Below, in pieces: positions 1-5,427 of a stretch of DNA of 5,580 bases. A program made the translations under genes and the position numbers. The DNA comes from Candidatus Krumholzibacteriia bacterium (GTDB lineage Bacteria; Krumholzibacteriota; Krumholzibacteriia; LZORAL124-64-63): NCBI GenBank assembly GCA_016744275.1, contig JADGEP010000258.1, forward strand, positions 280-5,859, read 5' to 3'. Every line of letters begins with the position of its first letter. Positions within the stretch are counted from its first letter, which is position 1. The notes below the pieces were generated by a model. The model worked only from the letters and a program-made list of their open reading frames with translations. It was not told the origin of the DNA and made no database searches.

Positions 1-829
1 CTTCTTGGCCCGCAACCTCGGCGATCACATCCCCCTTGCGCAGCCCCAGGCGATCGGCCGGGCCGCCCTTCTGCACCAAACCGACGGTGGTATTCCAAAC
101 CCGGAGGCCCAGATCCCAGCCCGTTTCTTCGCCGCCCCAGGTCGGTGCAACGGTCAGCTCCAGGGCCGCCCCAGCCCGTTCAACCGTCACTTCAACTGGC
201 GGAGCCGTGGTTTCTTGCCTGTCTTCTGCCGAGACCAGGCCCAGCAAAACCTCGGACCAGATGTCAACCGGCTGCCCACCCACCGAGAGAATTTTGTCGC
301 CCACCTGGAATCCGGCCTCTGCCGCGACCGACTCGGGTGCGACTTCACCCACCTTCGTAAAGGGCGTGGTCTGCAGGCCGGTGGACATGATCAGGATCGT
401 GTAGATCAAGAATGCCAAAATGAGATTGAAGAGTGGGCCGGCCACAAAAACCAGAAAACGCTGCCAAGCCGGACGGCTGTGAAAATGCCGTTCGATGGGA
501 ATGTGGTCATCCATGCCCGCGGCTTCGGCATTGCCCTCTTCGGTGCCCATGGGATACTTGCGTTCGTCGCCGGTACCGGTGTCCTGAATCTCTTCCATCA
601 AGCCTTCGCCAGCCATCTTGACATAGCCACCAAATGGAATCGCTGACAGCGTGTACTCGGTTTCACCCCAGCGCACCCGCAGCATTTTGGGCCCGATGCC
701 GATGGAAAAGGTTTTGACGTAAACGCCAAAAAGTTTGCAAAACAAAAAGTGACCCAGCTCATGCACCGTGACGACCAATCCCAGGGTCAGGAGAAAGGCC
801 AGAATCGCAAACAGAAAGTTGCTAGGCAA
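1..829 (-). CDS. rseP: RseP site-2 intramembrane zinc metalloprotease, N-terminal 276 residues (gene runs off the window)
   Basis: In Gram-negative bacteria RseP is an inner-membrane protease that cuts anti-sigma factors such as RseA after a first periplasmic cut, releasing the envelope-stress sigma factor; it also clears signal-peptide remnants. Visible here: a first hydrophobic segment at residues 5-22 running into the zinc-binding HELGH motif (His23, Glu24, His27; E. coli has its HExxH at 22-26), then a conserved IPFGGYVKM loop, a second membrane segment near 124-150 containing AGPLFN (130-135), a PDZ domain at about 157-240, and the start of a second PDZ domain from about 248 (GGPADRLGLRKGD). 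The C-terminal LDG motif and last membrane segments lie beyond the left edge; the family is usually about 450 residues. The frame is closed upstream by a TAG at 866-868 and has no ATG or GTG before HELGH. The TTG at 829 is chosen because GAGG lies 8 nt upstream and it puts HExxH at the family position. It starts 10 nt after dxr. An acidic insertion of about 27 residues (roughly 78-115) separates the loop from the second membrane segment. Confidence 0.95.
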   Translation of the reverse strand, partial: MPSNFLFAILAFLLTLGLVVTVHELGHFLFCKLFGVYVKTFSIGIGPKMLRVRWGETEYTLSAIPFGGYVKMAGEGLMEEIQDTGTGDERKYPMGTEEGNAEAAGMDDHIPIERHFHSRPAWQRFLVFVAGPLFNLILAFLIYTILIMSTGLQTTPFTKVGEVAPESVAAEAGFQVGDKILSVGGQPVDIWSEVLLGLVSAEDRQETTAPPVEVTVERAGAALELTVAPTWGGEETGWDLGLRVWNTTVGLVQKGGPADRLGLRKGDVIAEVAGQE

Positions 830-834
830 AGTCT

Positions 835-841
835 CTACCTC
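835..841 (-). promoter_or_regulatory. Ribosome binding site of rseP
   Basis: On the minus strand GAGGTAG lies 8 nt (counted from GAGG) upstream of the TTG at 829. It overlaps the last two bases of the dxr stop codon (TGA, 842-840). This decides the rseP start, since the frame offers no ATG or GTG between the upstream stop and HELGH. Confidence 0.65.
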
Positions 842-2123
842 AACCTGCAGCGGCCGACAGGCGGTCTATGCGACCGTCCGCCTCCGTGCGGGCTTGTAAA
901 TCGACGGCCAAAGCAGTGTCCAGGTCAGTGACCGGACCTGCGGGCATGGCCGTCAGGCAATCTTCAATAACACGCGGAATGTCCGCGTAACGAATTCTAT
1001 GGGCCAGAAGGGCCGCCACGGCGACCTCGTTGGCTGCATTCAAAACAATGGGCGCTGTCCCGCCCTGGCGTCCGGCCGCCATGGCCAGTCCCAGGCAGGG
1101 AAAACGCACCAAATCAGGCTCCTCAAACCGGAGCATACCCGTCTTCACCAAGTCTAGCCTGCCACTGGCCAACGGCCAATGCTTTTCGCCGCTGATGGCA
1201 TACTGCAACGGGACCCGCATGTCCGGAGTTCCCAACTGGGCCAGCAGGGCACCGTCCACAAACTCCACCAGACTGTGGACGAAAGATCCCGGATGCACCA
1301 CCACCTCGATCCGGTCGTAAGACACGCCAAACAGATGATGAGCCTCGATGACCTCCAGGCCTTTGTTCATCAATGTGGCCGAATCAACGGTGATCTTGGG
1401 TCCCATGTCCCAAGTGGGATGATTCAACACCTCAGCCAGGCTCACCTCAGCCAATTTCGCCGCCGGTGTCTCGCGAAATGGCCCGCCCGATGCGGTGAGG
1501 ATCAGGCGCGAAATTTCAGATTCTTGCCGACCGCTGAGACATTGGGCGATGGCCGAATGCTCCGAATCAACCGGCAGCAGCTCTGCACCTCCGGCCACAA
1601 CCGCCCGCGTGACCAGATCTCCGCCCACCACCAGGCTTTCTTTGTTGGCCAAGGCGATGCGCATGCCTCGCGCCGCGCCGGCCAAAGTGGGCTGCAAGCC
1701 GGCCGCGCCCACCAGGCCATTGACCAGGCAGTGGGCGTCAGGCGCGTCAGATACCGCCGTCACCAGGCCGGCTGGCCCCTCAGGCAGCAACAGATCGCGC
1801 AACAGCGGATCGACCGCAGCCCGTTTGTGGGCCGATGAATCAGTCACCGCTACCAAAGGCAACGGCACCTCGGGTTGCAGTTTTTTCAGGGCCGCCACCT
1901 GGGCTGCCACTTCGCTCACTCGCGAGTGACAGCTGAGGGCCGCGACCTGCAGTCGGTCCGGATGTTTCGCGACGAGGTCCAGTGTTTGTTGCCCGATGGA
2001 ACCGGTGGCTCCCAGCACAACCAGACGCATCGGTGTCGGCCACTGTTTCAACGGTCGCCCACAAGGATACAATGAGGCCGCGGATTCGGCTGGGCTGCTG
2101 GGCATGATAGGCCTATTGGTCAC
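840..2123 (-). CDS. dxr: 1-deoxy-D-xylulose 5-phosphate reductoisomerase (Dxr/IspC)
   Basis: Cytosolic enzyme of the MEP isoprenoid pathway that converts DXP to 2-C-methyl-D-erythritol 4-phosphate with NADPH and a divalent metal; it is the fosmidomycin target. From the GTG at 2123 the protein has 427 residues. Motifs: NADPH-binding GATGSIG at 38-44, ALANKES near 157-163, VDSEHS with metal ligands Asp186 and Glu188, SGGPFRET, the NHPTWDMGPK flexible loop near 234-242, VDSATLMNKGLE with metal ligand Glu257, LAQLGTPDM and LNAANE. The conserved HPQS motif reads HPGS (277-280). Start choice: the GTG has a near-perfect GGGGAGGAGG site 7 nt upstream and lies 22 nt after cdsA, giving 31 residues before MRLVVLGATG. 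An ATG at 2030 would give a standard 396-residue protein but has no visible Shine-Dalgarno; an ATG at 2105 is a third option with only a weak site. The family call is secure, the start is not. Isoprenoid precursors made here feed UppS, encoded two genes upstream. Confidence 0.96.
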   Translation of the reverse strand: MTNRPIMPSSPAESAASLYPCGRPLKQWPTPMRLVVLGATGSIGQQTLDLVAKHPDRLQVAALSCHSRVSEVAAQVAALKKLQPEVPLPLVAVTDSSAHKRAAVDPLLRDLLLPEGPAGLVTAVSDAPDAHCLVNGLVGAAGLQPTLAGAARGMRIALANKESLVVGGDLVTRAVVAGGAELLPVDSEHSAIAQCLSGRQESEISRLILTASGGPFRETPAAKLAEVSLAEVLNHPTWDMGPKITVDSATLMNKGLEVIEAHHLFGVSYDRIEVVVHPGSFVHSLVEFVDGALLAQLGTPDMRVPLQYAISGEKHWPLASGRLDLVKTGMLRFEEPDLVRFPCLGLAMAAGRQGGTAPIVLNAANEVAVAALLAHRIRYADIPRVIEDCLTAMPAGPVTDLDTALAVDLQARTEADGRIDRLSAAAG

Positions 2124-2130
2124 GACGTCG

Positions 2131-2140
2131 CCTCCTCCCC
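2131..2140 (-). promoter_or_regulatory. Strong ribosome binding site of dxr
   Basis: The minus strand reads GGGGAGGAGG in the 22-nt cdsA-dxr gap, followed by a 7-nt spacer and a GTG at 2123. It is the strongest Shine-Dalgarno match in the window. It is about 25 nt from the ATG at 2105 and about 100 nt from the ATG at 2030, so it favours the GTG start. Confidence 0.7.
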
Positions 2141-2145
2141 GGGCA

Positions 2146-3057
2146 TCAGACAATGAAAAAACGGAAGTAGTAGTAGAGCACAGGCACGGTGAACAGCAGC
2201 GAGTCGAATCGATCCAAAATGCCACCGTGCCCCGGGATCAACTCCGCCGAGTCCTTGATCCCCACATCGCGCTTGATCATCGACTCCACCAGGTCGCCCA
2301 ACTGGGCCATCAGTCCCACAAAAACACCGGTGGAGATGGCGGCAAACGGCGTGAGAAACGGCGTGATGCCCTTGGTGCACAGCCAGGCCACAAGACCCGC
2401 GGCAAGCAGCCCGCCAACCGCGCCTTCAACGGTCTTGTTGGGACTGATGCGGGGTATGAGCTTGTGCCTGCCCAGGGCCACTCCGAAAAGATAGGCGCCG
2501 GTGTCAGTGGCCCAGGTCACCAGGGCTGCAAAAAACACCAGACGAGCGCCCATGGTCTGCCCCGCAGACGAATCCAAGCCCAGAGATGCGGGCAACTCCC
2601 GCAACATCACCAGGTGGCTTCCCAACCATCCGATATACATGATGCCAAAGACGGTGACAGCGATGTGGGCCAGACTCTGCGACATGTCGCGCCGGAAGAC
2701 TTCCCGGATCATGATCAACAACAAGCTGCCGGTGAGCACCAGCGGAATCACCACGCCTTGCTTCCAGGCATACCAGCTGAGCGCCAAGGAACAGAAATAG
2801 CCCAGTGCTTCGAAGGGCCGGTAGCCTTTGGCATTCATCAAGGCGTAAAATTCGCGCAGCCCCAGGATGATGATCAGGTCAGTCAGGATCAGAAAAAACA
2901 GCCCGCCGCGCAACGTGATCAGGTAGAGGCAAGGCACGCCCAACAACGTGACAGCCAGGCGAGGCAAGATGCCCGCGCCCAGAAAACGGGACATGGCCGA
3001 AGCGCGGGCCGGTGACTGGACCGAAGCGGTCTCGGTCTGCCGAGTATCATCGCTCAC
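2146..3057 (-). CDS. cdsA: Phosphatidate cytidylyltransferase (CDP-diglyceride synthase, CdsA)
   Basis: Integral inner-membrane enzyme that makes CDP-diacylglycerol from phosphatidic acid and CTP, the branch point of bacterial phospholipid synthesis. From the GTG at 3057 it has 303 residues, slightly longer than the roughly 270-285 typical of the family. Residues 1-24 are a polar Ser/Thr/Gln/Ala-rich tail, followed by about eight hydrophobic segments. WATDTGAYLFG (182-192) and SPNKTVEGA (205-213) are typical conserved blocks. The family signature occupies 259-285: Ser259, Lys262-Arg263, Lys268-Asp269, His277-Gly-Gly and Asp282-Arg-Phe-Asp285 are all present. Start choice: the GTG overlaps the uppS stop as GTGA, and GAAGG lies 7 nt upstream, which implies translational coupling. 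A TTG at 3084 and an ATG at 2994 are in frame but lack convincing Shine-Dalgarno sites. It sits between uppS and dxr, a common lipid-gene arrangement. Confidence 0.96.
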   Translation of the reverse strand: MSDDTRQTETASVQSPARASAMSRFLGAGILPRLAVTLLGVPCLYLITLRGGLFFLILTDLIIILGLREFYALMNAKGYRPFEALGYFCSLALSWYAWKQGVVIPLVLTGSLLLIMIREVFRRDMSQSLAHIAVTVFGIMYIGWLGSHLVMLRELPASLGLDSSAGQTMGARLVFFAALVTWATDTGAYLFGVALGRHKLIPRISPNKTVEGAVGGLLAAGLVAWLCTKGITPFLTPFAAISTGVFVGLMAQLGDLVESMIKRDVGIKDSAELIPGHGGILDRFDSLLFTVPVLYYYFRFFIV

Positions 3058-3941
3058 GGATTGGCCTTCAGCAGTCGCTTCCAACGCGCCGGGTCCAGAA
3101 GATTTCCCGGCTTCGAATCCGATTGGGTTTTTGCCGCGGATGGCAACGCGCCATACCGCCGCTCCCGGCCCTGAAAGTCAGCCACGGCGAGCAACATGTC
3201 GCGCTCCGAAAAATCGGGCCACAACACCGGAGTGATCAGCATTTCCGAATAGGCCGTTTGCCACAGCAAGAAGTTGCTCAGACGTCCTTCACCACTGGTG
3301 CGGATCACCAGATCGGGATCCGGCAACTCGGGCGTGTACAAGCCACGGGCGAATTCCTCTTCGGAGACCTGCTCAGCCGTCAGCTCGCCGGCTTCCAGCC
3401 GTTTGGCCAGGTGCAAAGCCGCGGCGATGATTTCCTGGCGACCGCCATAGGCCAAGGCCAGATTCAGGGTCAGGCCCGTATTGCTGGAGAGGGAATCGAT
3501 AACCTGCTGCAGGGCGGCCTGAGCCTTGCCCGGCAATTGCGACAACTCACCACAGGCAGAAAGACGCACATTCTGGCGCTGCAATTCATCCCGTTCCGCA
3601 CCCAGCGTTTCTTGCAGAAACAGCCACAGGGCTTTCACCTCAGGCGCGGGGCGATTGAAATTTTCCTGACTGAATGTGTAGAGGGTGAGAGCCTCAACCC
3701 CGAGGCGGCCACAAATGTCCACGCACCGCCGCACCGAATGGCGCCCGGCCCGATGGCCTGCCACCCGTGGCAAGAAACGTTTTTTGGCCCAACGCCCATT
3801 GCCGTCCATGATCACGGCAATGTGGCGCGGCAAATTGCCACGAGCTTCCACGGCAACCTGCAATTGAGCAGTGGGCAACTGGGCCAATTGGGCCAGATCC
3901 ATTTGCTGGTATTGGGCTATGTCGAACTTCTCAGTCGCCAT
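3054..3941 (-). CDS. uppS: Undecaprenyl diphosphate synthase (cis-prenyltransferase, UppS/IspU)
   Basis: Condenses isopentenyl diphosphate onto farnesyl diphosphate to form C55 undecaprenyl diphosphate, the lipid carrier for peptidoglycan and surface polysaccharides. The 295-residue protein carries HIAVIMDGNGRWA with catalytic Asp46, Asn48 and Arg50, AGHRAG (His63), GLTLNLALAYGGR (156-168), the signature IRTSGEGRLSNFLLW (213-227, including Arg214, Glu218, Arg220, Ser222), Glu233, and RERRYG near the C-terminus. Up to this signature the numbering is a constant +20 from E. coli, so the core has no net insertion and the N-terminus is about 20 residues longer (Gln/Ala/Leu-rich, including LAQLAQLPTAQLQ). 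The usual ENWxRP motif reads ENFNRP, with Phe95 where E. coli has Trp75. The C-terminal tail after RERRYG is about 30 residues and basic at its end. The ATG at 3941 has AGGG 9 nt upstream; an ATG at 3902 has no visible site. The stop overlaps the cdsA start by 4 nt; frr ends 67 nt upstream. Confidence 0.96.
   Translation of the reverse strand: MATEKFDIAQYQQMDLAQLAQLPTAQLQVAVEARGNLPRHIAVIMDGNGRWAKKRFLPRVAGHRAGRHSVRRCVDICGRLGVEALTLYTFSQENFNRPAPEVKALWLFLQETLGAERDELQRQNVRLSACGELSQLPGKAQAALQQVIDSLSSNTGLTLNLALAYGGRQEIIAAALHLAKRLEAGELTAEQVSEEEFARGLYTPELPDPDLVIRTSGEGRLSNFLLWQTAYSEMLITPVLWPDFSERDMLLAVADFQGRERRYGALPSAAKTQSDSKPGNLLDPARWKRLLKANP
3065..3069 (-). promoter_or_regulatory. Ribosome binding site of cdsA inside uppS
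   Basis: GAAGG on the minus strand lies within the final codons of uppS, 7 nt upstream of the GTG at 3057. Together with the GTGA stop/start overlap it supports the GTG as the cdsA start over the TTG at 3084. Confidence 0.5.
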
Positions 3942-3972
3942 CCGGGCTTACCCTGCCTCGTAGCGGAGCGGG

Positions 3973-4014
3973 TGATCACCAATTGATCAACAAATGATCT
4001 CCAGTGATCTACAG
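3973..4014. repeat. Four-unit short tandem repeat (TGATC-based, 10-11 nt units) across the frr stop codon
   Basis: On the plus strand the units are TGATCACCAAT (3973-3983), TGATCAACAAA (3984-3994), TGATCTCCAG (3995-4004) and TGATCTACAG (4005-4014). The first two match at 9 of 11 positions and the last two at 9 of 10. The unit at 4005-4014 covers the frr stop codon (TAG, 4011-4009); the others fill much of the frr-uppS gap. The unit starts are spaced 11, 11 and 10 bp, close to one helical turn. GGTGATCACC (3971-3980) and TTGATCAA (3983-3990) are perfect palindromes. Function unknown; it may be simple replication slippage. Confidence 0.7.
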
Positions 4015-4566
4015 CTCCATGATTTCTTTGTGCTTGGCATCGACGATGGTATCGATCTGCGCGCAAAACTTGTCGGTCAGTTTTTGGATCTCGTCTTTTT
4101 CGCGGTGCAGATCATCTTCAGTGATGGTGCTGTCTTTTTGCTCAGCCTTCAGGGCCTCGTTGGACTCCTGACGCACTTTGCGCACCCCGATCTTGCCATC
4201 TTCGGCCAACTCGCGAGCCTGCTTGCCCAGTTCCTTGCGGCGCTCTTCAGTCAGCTCCGGGATCTGGATGCGGATCATCATGCCATCGCTGGCGGGATTC
4301 AAGCCCAGGTTCGCGCCCTGGATTCCCTTTTCGATGGCACCGATGGCGCTGCGATCGAATGGCTTGACCGTCAATAGGCGTGGCTCCGGCACTGAAACGG
4401 TGGCCAACTGGTTCAGTGGGGTCGGCGCGCCGTAGTAGTCCACGCGCACACCCTCGAGAATCATCGGCGAAGCTTTTCCCGTCCGGATCTTGGTCAGGCG
4501 GGTCTTGACCGAATCGACAGCTTCATCCATGGACATTTCAGCGGTTTCCATCACATCGGAACTCAT
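4009..4566 (-). CDS. frr: Ribosome recycling factor (RRF)
   Basis: Cytosolic translation factor that works with EF-G to split post-termination ribosomes into subunits. The protein has 185 residues, the same length as E. coli RRF. Visible conserved blocks: KIRTGKASP (26-34), YYGAPTPLNQLA (44-55), FDRSAIGAIEKGI (70-82), NLGLNPASDG (86-95), LTEERRKEL (105-113), VRKVRQESN (128-136) with Arg129 and Arg132 at the positions important in E. coli, and a charged C-terminal helix with DEIQKLTD (158-165). The layout matches the family's domain I three-helix bundle with an inserted domain II at about 31-104. Start choice: AAGGAG lies 7 nt upstream of the ATG at 4566, and the ATG follows the pyrH stop by a single base (TAGAATG), so the two are very likely translationally coupled. 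An in-frame upstream extension to 4611 would overlap pyrH and has no family support. Confidence 0.98.
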   Translation of the reverse strand: MSSDVMETAEMSMDEAVDSVKTRLTKIRTGKASPMILEGVRVDYYGAPTPLNQLATVSVPEPRLLTVKPFDRSAIGAIEKGIQGANLGLNPASDGMMIRIQIPELTEERRKELGKQARELAEDGKIGVRKVRQESNEALKAEQKDSTITEDDLHREKDEIQKLTDKFCAQIDTIVDAKHKEIMEL

Positions 4567-4567
4567 T

Positions 4568-5278
4568 CTACGACTCCTTCTTGATCCAGGTTCCCTTTTG
4601 GGTCCCTTCAATCACCTTCACCAGATTCTGGGGATCCGAAATGTCGAAGACAAACATGGGCAGCCCCTGATCTTCACAGAGGGTGACCGCAGTCAAATCC
4701 ATGACCTGCAGGCGTTGGTCAATGACCTGGCTATAATCCAACACTTCGAAGCGCTTGGCATCATCAAATTTGTTGGGATCCTTGTCGTACACGCCATCGA
4801 CCTGGGTGCCCTTGACCAGCACATCGGCGCTGATCTCCAACGCACGCAGGGCTGCAGCCGAATCGGTGGTGAAATACGGGTTGCCCGTGCCACCGGCAAA
4901 TAACAACACATGCCCCCGATTCATCAACTCCAGGGCTTCGTCGCGGGCGAAGCTTTTGGTCAGAGGACGCTGCTCACGCGGGCTCAAGACTCGCGACTGC
5001 AGGCCTTCGCCGCGCAGGTAATCCCGCACGATGGCCGCATTCATGACAGTCGCCAGCATGCCCACGTTGTCGGCGGTCACACGATCCACAATTTCCAGGT
5101 TCGCCGAGCGGGCCCGAAAGATGTTGCCGGCGCCCACGACGATACCGACCTGGACCCCCATTTCGGTGACCTGCACGATGGCCTGGGCCAAGGCGGTCAA
5201 CTTGCTGTGGCAATACTGTTCGTCTTCGGACATCAGCGCTTCGCCACTGAGCTTTAAGAGGATTCGCGTGAATTTCAC
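4568..5278 (-). CDS. pyrH: Uridylate kinase (UMP kinase, PyrH)
   Basis: Cytosolic hexameric kinase of the amino acid kinase family that phosphorylates UMP to UDP with ATP in pyrimidine nucleotide synthesis. From the GTG at 5278 it has 236 residues, within the usual 235-245. Motifs: the N-terminal ILLKLSGEAL (6-15), VVGAGNIFR (47-55), NVGMLATVMN (71-80), the UMP-binding GTGNPYFTTDSAAALRA (130-146), and the nucleotide-binding KGTQVDGVYDKDP (156-168). The glycine loop reads GAGN and FRA where many family members have GGGN and FRG. Start choice: the GTG gives MKFTRILLKLSGEAL, which matches the family N-terminus, and AAAGG lies 10 nt upstream; the alternative TTG at 5296 would add six residues and has no visible Shine-Dalgarno. 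It is the first gene after the tsf terminator and ends 1 nt before frr, a very conserved pairing. Confidence 0.97.
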   Translation of the reverse strand: MKFTRILLKLSGEALMSEDEQYCHSKLTALAQAIVQVTEMGVQVGIVVGAGNIFRARSANLEIVDRVTADNVGMLATVMNAAIVRDYLRGEGLQSRVLSPREQRPLTKSFARDEALELMNRGHVLLFAGGTGNPYFTTDSAAALRALEISADVLVKGTQVDGVYDKDPNKFDDAKRFEVLDYSQVIDQRLQVMDLTAVTLCEDQGLPMFVFDISDPQNLVKVIEGTQKGTWIKKES

Positions 5279-5288
5279 CGCGTTGCGA

Positions 5289-5293
5289 CCTTT
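5289..5293 (-). promoter_or_regulatory. Probable ribosome binding site of pyrH
   Basis: AAAGG on the minus strand lies 10 nt upstream of the GTG at 5278. The match and spacing are only fair. It would be inside the coding region if the TTG at 5296 were the real start. Confidence 0.4.
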
Positions 5294-5305
5294 CAACTGG
5301 GGAGT

Positions 5306-5333
5306 TTTCTACAGGACGATTCCATCAACACAA
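5306..5333 (-). promoter_or_regulatory. Weak candidate sigma-70-type promoter for the pyrH operon
   Basis: A promoter is expected between the tsf terminator and pyrH. The best candidate on the minus strand is TTGTGT (5333-5328), a 16-nt spacer and TAGAAA (5311-5306) preceded by TG. It matches the consensus at 3 of 6 and 4 of 6 positions, and would leave a leader of about 20 nt before the GTG. The match is weak and the organism's promoter consensus is unknown. Confidence 0.22.
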
Positions 5334-5383
5334 TGACGACAAAAACAACAGTCCGCCATCGGTGGCGTGCAAAACCACAAGGT

Positions 5384-5415
5384 AAAAAAAAGCCCGGGCT
5401 TTAAGGCCCGGGCTT
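5384..5415 (-). terminator. Intrinsic terminator after tsf
   Basis: On the minus strand AAGCCCGGGC (5415-5406) pairs perfectly with GCCCGGGCTT (5399-5390) to give a 10-bp stem with a six-base loop (CTTAAA), followed by a T run to 5384. It lies 12 nt after the tsf stop codon. It separates the upstream transcript ending in tsf from the pyrH operon. On the plus strand the second arm is not followed by a T run, so it should not stop plus-strand transcription. Confidence 0.92.
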
Positions 5416-5427
5416 GGCACTGAGGCG

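Noticed and set aside
371..410. A cluster of GATC sites in the rseP coding region
   Set aside because: The three sites lie within codons for the Ile/Leu-rich membrane segment, have no repeat unit around them and are explained by codon content.
5..646. A 213-codon open frame on the plus strand
   Set aside because: It is antisense to rseP, whose frame carries HELGH, AGPLFN and PDZ motifs; no domain is recognisable in the plus-strand product.
1179..1838. A 219-codon open frame on the plus strand
   Set aside because: It is antisense to the core of dxr and shows no family resemblance.
1996..3015. A 339-codon open frame on the plus strand
   Set aside because: It is antisense to cdsA and the start of dxr, both of which have complete family motifs. 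Its translation is Gln/His/Arg-rich low-order sequence with no recognisable domain, as expected of a shadow frame in GC-rich DNA.
3012..3986. A 324-codon open frame on the plus strand
   Set aside because: It lies antisense to uppS over its whole length and shows no recognisable domain; the uppS frame on the other strand carries every catalytic motif.
4568..4611. An N-terminal extension of frr to 4611
   Set aside because: It would overlap pyrH by 44 nt. The ATG at 4566 has an ideal AAGGAG site and gives the exact 185-residue family length.
5384..5415. The hairpin as a bidirectional terminator
   Set aside because: On the plus strand the second arm is followed by TTGGCAC rather than a T run, and no plus-strand gene approaches it.
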